A stretch of 64,000 bases of DNA from Buddleja alternifolia (taxonomy: Eukaryota; Streptophyta; Magnoliopsida; Lamiales; Scrophulariaceae). The DNA lies in contig CM033395.1 in NCBI GenBank assembly GCA_019426215.1, forward strand, positions 18,714,569 through 18,778,568. The letters run 5' to 3'. The translations under genes were made by a program, and so were the position numbers. Positions 45,490-55,961 of the stretch are shown piece by piece. The notes beneath the pieces are model-generated. The model saw nothing but the letters and a program-made list of their open reading frames with translations, was not told the origin of the DNA and searched no databases. Position 1 is the first letter of the stretch. The number at the start of each line of letters is the position of its first letter.

Positions 45490-46802
45490 TTCTTCTTATA
45501 CCTCCATGATGATCAGAGAATCATCGTGACCCTACAAGATCACTTCCTTGAAGATGAGTTCATCTTGGAAGGGGCTAAAGGTAGGAAAATTGTTCAAGAA
45601 GAACAAAATGAAACACCCTCAGAGACATATGTCTAAGAATCAAGTCCGTAACCAATAGTAGCACAACCACCACGTAGATTTGGTAGAATACCACACGAAC
45701 CTGATAGGTATGGGTATCTACTGCAGGGGGAGCCAGAGCTTCACACTGTAGTACAAGAAGGTCATGAAGATGATCCATGTACCTATGATCAAGCGATGGT
45801 GGATGTCAACGCTTCAACATGGCGAGAAGCCATGGAAACAGAGATGAACTCTATGCAATCGAACCAAATCTGGACTTTGGTAGATCGTCTTGAAGGTATG
45901 AAACCTATAAGATGTAAGTGGATCTACAAAAGAAAGATAGGTAGCTATCGCAAGGTTGACACCTTTAAAGCCAGACTCGTAACGAAAGGGTATAGTCAAA
46001 GAGAAGGAATTCACTATCAAGAAACCTTTTTGCCCGTGGCCATGATAAAGTCCATTCGAATACTGTTATCCATAGTTGCATACTTAGATTATGAGATATG
46101 GCAAATGGATGTCCAAACAGCTTTCCTGAATGGATTTCTCGAGGAGGATATCTATATGGAACAACCAAAGGGTTTTGTATTTGAGACCAATATCCATAAA
46201 GTATGTAAACTTGAGAGGTCTATATACGGTCTCAAGCAAGCATCTAAAAGCTGGAATCTTCGTTTTGATGAAGTAGTAAAGGGATATGGCTACATCAAGA
46301 ACGAAGATGAAACATGTGTCTACAAGAAGACTAGTGGGAGCAAACCCTCGTTCTGAGTACTATATGTGGATGACATTCTGCTTATGGGAAATGATGTAGG
46401 AATGTTCACCACAGTCAAGAAATGGCTTTCGAGTACGTTTTCTATGAAAGACTTGGGAGAAACGACATACATTCTAGGAATTCGTATCTACAGTGATAGA
46501 ATGAATAGAAAGATAGGTCTCTCCTACGCCCTTTACTTAGAAAAGGTTCTAAAAAAGTTTAGGATGGACAATTCTAAGAAAGGGTTTATTCCCATGAGAC
46601 ATGGAGTACACTTATCCAAGTCTATGTGTCCTCAAAGCGTGGAAGATAGATAGGAGATGAGTAATGTACCCTATGCTTCTACAATTGGCAGCCTGATGTA
46701 TGCAATGCTGTGTACTAGACCCGACATTGCCTATGTTGTGAGCGTGGTGAGTCGATTTCAGGCAAACCTGGGAAAGGAACATTGGATAGCTGTGAAGAAT
46801 AT
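45490..46802 (+). pseudogene. Copia reverse transcriptase
   Basis: After a linker (for example RRFGRIPHEPDRYGYLL, with stops near 45635 and 45647) the RT reads WREAMETEMNSMQSNQIWTL, FKARLVTKGYSQREGIHYQE, WQMDVQTAFLNGFLEEDIYM and CKLERSIYGLKQASKSWN. A TGA precedes LYVDDILL (46357-46380; YVDD intact). LGIRIYSDRMNRKIGLSYAL, a TAG at 46651-46653 and PYASTIGSLMYAMLCTRPDI follow. The frame is cut after AVKNI by the solo LTR at 46803. Confidence 0.9.
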
Positions 46803-48196
46803 TGATAAGAGGAGTTTTTACGTGTTTTTAAGCCTATGATCTGATATTGTTGGAGTTATTTATTGCCTAAATCATGCCACAGTTGCGTTTAATTGGGGTG
46901 TTAAGTGATTTCAGGTGATAAACGAGAACACACGAAGAAAAAGGCGAAAAACGGTGCACGACACTTTTTGAAGCCTGTCGACCACGCCCAGGCGCCGATC
47001 TGACCACGCTCGGGCGCCGATCAAGAACAACAAACTTGATCCCTGTTGACCGCGCCTCGTCGCCGCACTACCCGCGCCTCGGCGCCGCACTACCCGCGCC
47101 TAGGCGCCGTTATACCCGCGCCCGAGCGCCGTACTATCCACGCCTGGGCGCCGCCAGACTTCTCCCCCAAGAAAAGTATGCCACGTAGGCTGCGCCTAGG
47201 CGCCGTATTTCCCGCGCCTACGCGCCGGCATAACCGTTTTTCAATTGTTTAAAAGCCAAATTTCAGATTGAAAGAGAGGTTCAAAAATCTGGGAATTGGA
47301 GACACTTTGCTGGGTTTTTGAGCCACAATTTCATCAACAATTGAAGGGGAAGAAGGGGGATTGAGCTAGAGATTGAGGCTACAAGCAAGGATTCATCATC
47401 ATTCAAGACTTAGGGAGTTTCTTTTGCATTTCATTTACATGTTTATGTTAATAACTATGTATATGATTGTTTTAGACCTTCTTGAGCTATTGAATATGAG
47501 CTAATCTTGTAGAACTAAGGCCATGTGAAGGCCTAATTTACAAATCATTATATGTGAAGTTAATTTTAATATTAATTCTCCTATTGCTTTGTGTGTTGAT
47601 TTTGTGCTTTTATTCCAATCATGTGTTTGATCACCATATGCTTGCTATTGTGCCTAATCTAGTCATTCGAGAGAAGATAGGTTAGGGTTCAAAGAAATCA
47701 ACACATCATCCGAAACTAATGTGGAATTGCTCCTAGAAATAGGTAAAGATTTTGCTGTTAGCCGGATTTATCTGGGGAAGCTCTAGAACGTTAATGCGTG
47801 GTTATTGATTAGATTCTCGGATAGACATATTTAGAGAACCGTCAATCAATCATAGGATTGTTATATGCCGAGACATCGGGTAATAGTTAATTAAGGAGTT
47901 TCCACCAAAACAATAGGAGTCTAATAATTCGAAGAGTAGCTCACGTATATTGATGCGTAGATTAGGTTGTAGCATGTGCCTTAGTCGTTTATCGCTCTTG
48001 AGTTTTAATCTGTAGTCTGTTTCTCTTTGTTCTTCGCTTGTTTCTCGTTATAGTGCAATTTACTTTCGTCCATTTTCATTAATCAAAAGCTAAAAATCCA
48101 AGTCCTTGAGGTTCGACAACCCGGACTTTTTGTCCACTTTATTACTACCGCGACTAGTACACTTGCTATTAAAGCACGTTAAGTATTAGCGTGTCA
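46803..48196 (+). mobile_element. Athila-type solo LTR, 1394 bp
   Basis: It begins TGATAAGAGG and ends ...AGCGTGTCA, with a perfect AATAT duplication at 46798-46802 and 48197-48201. Removing LTR plus one AATAT copy restores the copia RT/RNase H frame (AVKNI joined to LKYLKRTKDM-like sequence). The U5 side has 'ggttcgacaacccggact', as in the LTR at 5658-6879. There is no internal region, so it arose by LTR-LTR recombination. A GC-rich palindrome array lies at 46963-47232. Confidence 0.92.
46963..47232. repeat. Array of CGCC-TAGG-CGCC-like palindromes
   Basis: At least eight units of the form C-GCGCC-T-N-GGCGCC-G occur, several about 24 bp apart: 'cacgcccaggcgccg', 'cacgctcgggcgccg', 'cgcgcctcggcgccg', 'cgcgcctaggcgccg', 'cgcgcccgagcgccg', 'cacgcctgggcgccg', 'tgcgcctaggcgccg' and 'cgcgcctacgcgccg'. 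The middle four are tandem with spacers 'cactacc', 'ttatacc' and 'tactatc'. The variation is concentrated in the palindrome centre. Confidence 0.8.
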
Positions 48197-48201
48197 AATA
48201 T

Positions 48202-48751
48202 CCTAAAGTATCTCAAAAGAACTAAGGATATGATTCTCATCTATGGAGGTGGAGACCTGAAGATGGAAGGTATTCTGATTCAGAATTTCATTCTGATGTT
48301 GATGACCGAAAATCCATTTCAGGGTTTGTTTTTACTCTCAATGGTGGAGTAGTGTCTTGAAAAAGTTCTAAGCAAAGCACAACCGCTGATTCCACCACTG
48401 AACAAGAGTATGTGGCTGCCTCAAAGAACCTGTTTGGATGAGAAAATTTCTTGGAGTACTTGAATCGGTCCCCAGTGCTCGGCTTCCGTTACCACTTTAT
48501 TGTGATAACAATAGAGCAATAGCGCAAACCAAGGAACCAAGGTCTCATAACAAGTCCGAAAACATTGAGAGAAGATTTCACATCATCATAGAGATCATTG
48601 GCAGAGGAGAGACAGAAGTGCAGAAAATAGCCTCAGCTGACTATGTAGCTGACCTGTTCACCAAACCACTACCTCAGGCTGTTCGGACCGACACCTAGAA
48701 AGGATGGGTATAAGATACCACAATGAGTGGCATTGAGTGCAAGTGGGAGAT
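48202..48751 (+). pseudogene. Copia RNase H end and PPT
   Basis: Continuation of copia pol after the solo LTR: TKDMILIYGGGDLKMEG-like text, DDRKSISGFVFTLNGGVVS (then a TGA at 48358-48360), TADSTTEQEYVAAS, a frameshift, and LPLYCDNNRAIAQTKEPRSH with ADYVADLFTKPLPQ, ending about 48700. The polypurine tract 'aagtgggagat' (48741-48751) directly precedes the 3' LTR. Confidence 0.88.
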
Positions 48752-50426
48752 TGTTAGGATTATGCCCACCGATGCCATAGAGGATAGAATGAGTAGGGCA
48801 GCTATCTTGTATTGAACTTAATTATTATTAACAAAAGGCAATATTTAGTTTTTCACTTAATTCTTATCTGCATCTATAAGTTATGTAAAGCGCTTTGCCC
48901 ATGTTTTCAGTGCGATCCCTCTATTTCCTATGGGATAGGAAGAATGGCATGAGAGAGATCGACCTTGATTACTAAAACTCGTTCGCAAGTAATATGAAGT
49001 CTTTAATGGGCAAATAAAGATTTCGAATACTTGTACAATTTTAGCTTTGACATGGGAGTGCCAATCGAACACCATGTGATGGTGAGAGCTTATGACTATA
49101 GGCACATCAGTGGAACTGATATGCTCGAACACGACTCGCATTGATTCTGTCACATGGCTTTTCACTCTGTGACTGTCAATGACGGAACTGATTATGCGTA
49201 ATAGGTATATGTGAACATTTGACCTGAAATATCGAGCTGAAGATGCACTTGTGATGCAAGTCTTAGACCCAATTCACCCTTTGGTGGTCGACCTCGAAAT
49301 GCGACCCAATTCACCCAATTCATAGAGTACGTTACAAGTGAATGAGAATGTATTCTATGTAATTATGGATAAATAGAGATCAAGTCTTTGGCCAAAGCAA
49401 AAGAGACGATTGTACTAGGCACTTAATCGATCTCAATGATCTCGTATTATTATAATTTATACATATGATCAAGTCTAGTGAGTTTGACATAACCGTGACT
49501 CTCACTTGACGGGGAACGTGAACAAAGGGTTTATACATATACGGTATTTACGATTGGAAGGTTGTGGAATGATCAATTCCTTCGTATTTCGTTTGGGCTA
49601 CGAAGTGGGCCATGTGACTGGCTAGGTGTTACCCACTTCCTTTGGTTTCCTCTCATTGCCAAATGAAACGAACCTAAAGAGTTGAGCTAAAGAATTGATG
49701 AAGAAAATTGAAAAGGATTTTCTATTTTATTTTTGGAGAGATTTAATTTATTGTATAAGTTATATAGTTAATTAATTACTTATTGGATAAGATAATTAAT
49801 TAAATGGATAAAATTAATTATTAATTAATTTCTTGGAGAAATATAATAATGAATTAATTTTATTATTTATCTAATTAATTTATTTATTGGATAAAATTAA
49901 TTATTAATTGAATAAAGAATTAATTAACAAAACAAAAGAAATTTCGGGCCTCTTGGACGCCCATTAGGCTAGGTTGGATGATCAATTTGGTCTCTTTTGT
50001 TGTCTTGGTCAATAAGTCATTGAGGTATAAAAGACTTCTCTTGACTTTAACCTAGAAAAATAATGACTTTGTATCAACTCTCCAAACACTAGCCGTCGCC
50101 CATGTAGAGAAAAGAAGTGGGATTTTTCATCATCAATTCATGCGTGCTAATTTAGAGACAACGTGATTCGTTGTTTGGATTAATTTACAAGAAGCTTCAA
50201 GAAATCAAGACTTGAAGAATACGATGTTTGAAAAATTCAAGAAGTTCATCAATTCGAAGAGTTGAAGAAGAATTGGATTCTCCTACTACCTTGCTTCAAC
50301 GGGTAAGTTGATTTATTCGTTAAAGCGTTTTTGATTCAATTATGCGATTAGAGAAACACTTTGGGTTTTTGTAAAAAATTTTGAAATCCTTCCGCTGCGT
50401 TTATGAGTTTTTTCGTGAAACCAACA
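48752..50426 (+). repeat. Copia 3' LTR, 1675 bp
   Basis: It begins TGTTAGGATTATGCCC and ends ...gaaaccaaca, aligning throughout with 39243-41008. GTAAT follows at 50427-50431. Confidence 0.92.
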
Positions 50427-50429
50427 GTA

Positions 50430-50510
50430 ATACTGATTCTCACTATCAACATCCTGTTTCTCCGAATCTTCGCCCGAGTACTCAAACCCATAATTCTCCA
50501 TATCAACATC
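50430..50510 (-). pseudogene. CSN2 pseudogene, N-terminal piece
   Basis: The minus strand reads DVDMENYGFEYSGEDSEK then QDVDSENQY. This matches the N-terminus of plant CSN2 (DADMEDYGFEYSDEE..EQDVDIENQYY). The copia insertion falls in the YY codons; the sequence resumes at 39242 as YSTKV. The upstream bases do not continue CSN2, so the captured piece starts at or just before the CSN2 start codon. Confidence 0.88.
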
Positions 50511-50582
50511 AAAAATTATACATATGGGTATTCCATCCAAAACCTGACTATAACGAAAGACATCACGGAAAGTCATTGGTTC

Positions 50583-51601
50583 ACCCCCATATCAAAATCG
50601 TAGTACTAAACGATTGACTGTCTTCTTGTGCTCTCATTTGGCTCTTCAAGAAGTTGCTTATGGTACTTATAATCTTTGTCTTCAAATCCCATAGGCACCA
50701 GCACACGTGATAGTGGAGGTGGCTCAGGAGATGGTCATGGCATCTCTGGGCAATCTTCCACATTTCTTGAATTTCCTCCAATCAAATTGTAACTGCATTC
50801 ATTGTGTTCATTGATAGTACTATCATCCTTCGACTTCATTTTTTTATCTATTATCTTAACACTTCTAAAATCGAACTTATGTGGCGATTGAATCAATTGT
50901 TCTAAGAAACCATGTACCTACAACATCAAAAAGTTTATACAATATCTCCGGGGTCAAATAGAAGTCCAACAAGTTTTGAACCGAATTTACACTTGAAAGC
51001 TATGTTGCCTTTAGTTCCTTTACTCTTTGTTCCCTTATCAACAAGAACCATATCTTCAAGCCACATTCCTAAGATACATGGACCCTTCAATGGCTTGACT
51101 AAATAAATGTCTTTACTGTTTGATGATCAAATTATCTTTAATTTTCACACACTAAAATCTTCAGATTTTTCCATTTGAAAGCTTCTACGTAGCTTTTTGA
51201 TTTTCCTTCTGTTGAATTCTTTTGCGAACCTATCCTTAAGCACTATGGAATTGACTTGTAATTCCCTCAATTCATCAAATTCCCCCTCTGACATTTCATC
51301 AAAAACCTTGAAACTAGTTTCTCTTGCCCTTTATTCATTAAGATCTTCCACATGCGTGTTGTTACTGCCTTTAGTTTCTTCAACTCCTTCATAGGCATTT
51401 CATCGAACATATCTAGTGCTTGATGGAAGGGAGACTTCTTGATTGTAAGTGAAAATCTTCTGCCACTTCCTTACAGTCTACTCTAGGCTCATGTTTGCCC
51501 TCAAATTTGTTACACCATTTTTGCAGCACCAACTCGAATTCAGCTTTCGAATTCTCCAAGCATCGACGAATTTCAGAAATCTGATCACAAGAATTCTCCA
51601 T
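50583..51601 (-). pseudogene. Unidentified ORF series upstream of captured CSN2
   Basis: Between the PBS-like site and CSN2 the minus strand carries short coding-like stretches. These are MENSCDQISEIRRCLENSKA...EFELVLQKWCNKFEGK (51601-51413), then in shifted frames FDEMPMKELKKLKAVTTRM, VFDEMSEGEFDELRELQVN, VKPLKGPCILGMWLEDMVLV and PSPEPPPLSRVLVPMGFEDK (about 50710). I do not recognise the protein(s). They could be the capturing element's own gag remnant or additional captured host genes. Charged, coil-prone composition is all I can state. Confidence 0.4.
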
Positions 51602-51625
51602 ATTTATAGATATGCCCTCAAATCG

Positions 51626-51643
51626 ATCGCTCTGATAGCCATT
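51626..51643 (-). promoter_or_regulatory. PBS-like sequence next to right LTR-like repeat
   Basis: Minus strand 'aATGGCTATCAGAGCGATCG' follows the repeat end ...cctgaca by about two bases. It matches TGGTATCAGAGC except for one inserted C, so it may be a decayed or slightly different tRNA-iMet site. Confidence 0.5.
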
Positions 51644-51967
51644 TGTCAGGAACTACTAATAATTTCTGTAATTTTGTCTATTACAATAAGGGAAATATTG
51701 ATGAAACTAACTATAGCTGCAAAACTTCAGTTATATCTGCAGAATGGAATGAATATTGTGCTTCAATGGATTTCTTAAAAAGCAGTAGAGAAGAAGGGAG
51801 AGGATTGAGAGACAGAGAGAAAAACGTACAGCAAACTCCAAAATACAAATTCCAAAAGCTGCCTGCCCAAATGGATTGCTGCCCTAATCCAATTTAACCT
51901 AATTGGCATTAATTACGACTAATTGATCCAATTGACAAGCTATAGCCCTAATTTACTCAAAACGACG
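51644..51967 (-). repeat. LTR-like repeat, right copy (5' on minus strand)
   Basis: On + it starts TGTCAGGAACTAC and ends ...CTCAAAACGACG, 324 bp. On the minus strand the transcript direction would run from here into the captured genes. Blocks are shared with 21433-21852 and 23431-23565. Confidence 0.55.
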
Positions 51968-52269
51968 TTGTCCCAGTAACTTGCCTCCAACTAATAAAAA
52001 CGCTATTTTATTGATTACGTTTTTAATATCTTCAGTATCATGGCATTAAGAATATCATGATAAATATAAAACGCATCATATATATTATTAATAAATTATA
52101 ATTATATGCATATATTAAGAAATAAATCATATATTTTTTTGTTTATTTAACAATAATATATGAAAAATACCCCCAAACTTCTTCTTTAGTGAAGAAAAAA
52201 AATGAGAATATATTTTTTTATATAATGCCCTAGCAAAAGTTAGAAGAAATTTTTTTAGTCCGTTAAGGC
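51968..52269. other. AT-rich spacer
   Basis: I see no gene or repeat boundary. It separates the LTR-like repeat from the 3'-truncated gypsy pol. Confidence 0.5.
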
Positions 52270-53656
52270 TAAATCTTGAAAACGGTAATTTTTTTTGTGA
52301 ATGCCTGATTGACCACCAATAGAGCTATTATGAAAGTGTTGTAATATATCCCTTCTCTAATCTGGATCACTCCCCACTACAATCTTTCTTTTCCTAGTGA
52401 GTAAATAAGTCATTCGCCAAGAATATTTAGGTTTTGAAGATGGATCATGAGGTAGCTTTTGAATCAAGTTCTAATCTTATCATCTCCGTAACAACTTCCT
52501 TTAATTCTCTACACTAAATCAGTAATCATCATGGTGAGATTGTGCAAAGAAACTTCCATATATGTACTGTCATGATTAGGTAACATGGATAAAGCATCAG
52601 TAGCAACATTCTCAATTCCCTTTTGTACAAAATAATGTAGTCATATCCCATCAATTTGGCTAACCATTTCTGTTCACTGGGTGTGTAGACCCGTTGTTTC
52701 ATAAGATTGATATTTTAAACTTTGATAATCAATATTTTTCACAAAATGATTCCCAATTAGGTTTGCTCTCTACTTATGAACTCCAGTAACAATACCAAGC
52801 ATTTCCTTTTCATGTGTTAATAATGCCCTATTTCTTGCTCAAAGGATTTGCTCATATAAGCCACTGGTTTCCCATTCTGCATCAACACAACCCTAAACCA
52901 TACCCAGATGCATTTGTTTCAATCTCAAACTCCTAACTAAAGTCTGGAAGACCAAGCATAGAAGCTTCCATCATACTTTTCTTTAGTTGTTCAACTGCTT
53001 GGGTAGCCAAATATGTCCATTGAAGTTGTCTTTAATTAATAGATATATTATTGACTTAGCAATTAGTCCATAGCCCTTAATGAATCTTCTGTAGTATCCA
53101 GTTAAGCCCAAGAAGCCCCTTAATTCCTTCAAGGCCTTTGGAAAGGGCCAATCATCCATGGATTTAACCTTGTTAGGGTTAGTTGCCACTCTTTCATTGG
53201 TGATAATGTGACCTAGGTAGTCCACCTTACAACTTCCAAATAAATATTTACTCTTGTTCAAAGAGATTATGTTTCCTAAATAGCAAGAATGTTGTCCTAA
53301 GATGTTTCAAGTGTTCCTTACAATTCAGACTGTACACCAAGATATCATCAAGGAATACCAATATGAACTTCCTTCAACAAGTCTTAAAAACCTTTTTCAT
53401 TAAACTTTGAAGAGTAGATGGGGGCATTGGTGAGGCTAAATGGCATCACCATGAACTCATAGTATTCATGCTGAGTCCTAAATGTAGTTTTGGATATGTC
53501 TCTTTCACCCATACTAATTTGATGATATCCTGACTCGAGATCTAATTTGGAAAATAATTTGGCTCCATTCAACTCATGTAGCAGCTCTTCAATCAAGGGA
53601 ATTCGGAATGTGTCTTGAATAGTGTGTTTATTTAACTTTTTATAATCAATACATAT
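52270..53656 (-). pseudogene. Ty3/gypsy RT (part 2), RNase H and integrase zinc domain
   Basis: From 53656 the minus strand reads [34 protein letters not shown], a frame-shifted FLDDILVYS (near 53345; catalytic DD kept), YLGHIITNERVATNPNKV and LRGFLGLTGYYRRFIKGY. RNase H text follows (NGKPVAYMSKSFE near 52870, NVATDALSMLP near 52590), then the integrase zinc-binding region (RRDILQHFHNSSIGGQSGIH, near 52360-52300). The integrase core is absent, so the element is cut near 52270. Part 1 lies at 60242-60745 beyond the solo LTR. Confidence 0.85.
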
Positions 53657-54967
53657 CCTTCTGAAAGTGTTGTATGCCCGGCTAGCCATATGTTGGCTTA
53701 AGTACTGGATTATAAACACTGTGTCAGTCTTATCATTTATATTATATCAAAACTGTAGGAATGCTTCTTTATTGTTGACTACTCAAGGGAGTATAGATAA
53801 AGATCCCATGGATTACATGTGGTTAGGGGAGAGGTCGGGATACCTATGAAATTCTCTCAAAGACCGTAATCCTAAAACACGTTCCAAGTCATAGAGACTG
53901 TGAGATGTGGGATATCACTAGCCTTGTTAAGACTTGTTCGTAGGTGTAACTCTTATTAGAGATTGACGTGTTCTATTGTCAATGACCGGCAAGTTAATAC
54001 ATACACGAAGATCGATGCTTTGGAGAAGTGTGGGATTGAACGGTGCCATAAGGATTCCTCATTGGTGCTGTCGAACTTGGAGTCCTTGGATCTCATAGTG
54101 TGAGATAATCCTTAGACCTGAGATGTCACACTACCCACTATACTTTGATATGCACGTGCACTCCAGGAGAGTCATATGGCGTGTATGTTCTGTATAGTTT
54201 GGTAATACAGTGGAACAAGTGACAGTCGTCGAGGGATCCATCCAGGGTCACGAGTACCCGGTATTTCCTATGATGTTGAGTGAAACTGGATGATCGATAA
54301 AAGTCTCTGGCCAGATCATAGTCTTACAAGAGGGATTGGTGATCCCTGCTTAGAAGATCGGATCATTAGTGGAACCAACATAGTCATAGTTTCCGAAGCT
54401 ACTAGGGTTTCAACCGTCGCCAAACCCTAAGCCTTAAATGGGAAAAAGATGGATGAATTCGACTCACACAAAGATCAAAATCTTGATAGGTTTGCTTTTC
54501 ATCGTTAACATCTAGCAAGTCGTGGCGACGTTGCTAGACATCTATCCACGACCGTTAGGTGCCTTCGGTCAATTGGTGAAGTTAATCCGAGGCCTAGTTA
54601 ATTATTATGAATAATTAAACTAGCCTATGGGAGGGCTTATTGCTAGCTTGTTAATGAGCCAAAGGGGTCACACACATAACTTAGTGTAGTACCTATTGTC
54701 TAGTTAATTCTTTGTGAATTAATGGAGAAATTAATTAATCAGGGAAAAGGAATAAATTAATTATGTGGTGTTAATTAATAATAGTCTTACAATTTAATAT
54801 TGGAATATTAAACTGGGAAATATTAAGTAATTAATTAGTGGTCTAATTAATTAATATGTAAAAGAGGAAATAAATATATATATGTATATATATAAATACA
54901 CAGTATGGGCATGTATATGTGTTTGGATTTGGTGGATGATCTTATCATGTTCACCAAGTCTATAAAG

Positions 54968-54999
<32 letters not shown>

Positions 55000-55190
55000 T
55001 AATATATCTTGTAATATATTTGGTAGGATCTATTCTAATTGATTAGATGACTAATTGATATGGAAAGATCTTATAAATATATTACGATAGATATTGTGGA
55101 TATGGTAACATCTATTTAATTAGTTAATTGGCTAATAATATGGAAATATCTTATTGGATAGATGTTATATGTTTGGGAAGGATCTCAAAT

Positions 55191-55264
55191 ATATGGAAAG
55201 ATCTTGTTTGTTAATTAGTGGATCTAATTAACTGAGGAAGAGAAATAAGATGGAAGGAAACTAA

Positions 55265-55308
<44 letters not shown>

Positions 55309-55645
55309 TGGATCAAATACATCCCTATACTTTAGGTAAGATATAAGACCCAATCTAAACCATTTGATCCCAAGGTCATAATTAAAGCCATTATTTTGGT
55401 TTTAATCTTTAATTTAATGATGATATGGAAAGATCTTGTTTGTTAATTAGTGGATCTAGTTAACCGAGGAAGAGAAATAAGATGGAAGGAAACTAAGTAT
55501 AATATATATATATATAGGGTGTGGATCAAATACATCCTTATACTTTAGGTAAGATATAAGACCCAATCTAAACCATTTAAACCATTTGATCCCAAGGTCA
55601 TAATTAAAGCCATTATTTTGGTTTTAATCTTTAATTTAATGATGA
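55191..55645. repeat. 232-bp tandem duplication across LTR/TIR-element junction
   Basis: 'atatggaaagatcttgtttg' begins at 55191 and again at 55423. Each copy contains family C LTR sequence, a TA tract and the first about 130 bases of the TIR element ('agggtRtggatcaaatacat'). The duplication therefore happened after the TIR element had inserted into the LTR. Confidence 0.85.
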
Positions 55646-55961
55646 TAAGGGCATTTTAGTAAATAGGTCTAACAAACCCATACAAATAACATGCGGGATC
55701 AAAATCAAATCCCTTATTATACGCAATAACAGATTTCTCTTCCCTTTTTAATATGCAAACCCCGTCACCTCCCAGTTCCACCGATTATTACTCCCCCTCT
55801 ACTCCCCCATTTCCAAAACAATTCACAGATTGGCTATAAAAAAATTCGAATTAAAGTAGATAAAAGCAAAGAGAATCAAGAAATCATAACAGATGAAGAT
55901 CGAGGTTTCGCAGATAGGAAGAGAGATATAGATGAGTATGTATGTATATATGTACACAACT

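Larger units (their letters stand above)
39243..50426 (+). mobile_element. Ty1/copia element, 11.2 kb, with nested inserts
   Basis: LTRs at 39243-41008 and 48752-50426 and a perfect target duplication GTAAT at 39238-39242 and 50427-50431. Between them are a PBS, a 2.4-kb leader, gag, protease, integrase, RT, RNase H and a PPT (48741-48751), all on +. It is interrupted by a Mutator-type MITE (42644-42900) and an Athila-type solo LTR (46803-48196). The gag-preintegrase and 'LDSGASAHVC' protease style suggest the Tork/TAR side of copia, without certainty. Confidence 0.92.
21433..51967 (-). mobile_element. Retroelement-like unit with multi-gene intronless captures (composite)
   Basis: Direct LTR-like repeats at 21433-21852 and 51644-51967, plus a partial one at 23431-23565, surround a minus-strand series of fused gene fragments. 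In order these are an unidentified ORF, CSN2, MSL10-like, UPL7-like and HSP60-like. A PBS-like sequence lies next to the right repeat. Removing the two nested copia elements (24552-38246 and 39243-50426, each with a perfect 5-bp duplication) makes the fragments contiguous. All fragments share one orientation, lack introns and carry many stops. The left boundary is uncertain: neither left repeat shows a target duplication matching the right flank, and no PPT is clear. Confidence 0.55.

Noticed and set aside
46657..46839. ORF running from copia RT into the solo LTR as a distinct protein
   Set aside because: The last dozen residues are LTR sequence read by chance across the AATAT insertion point.
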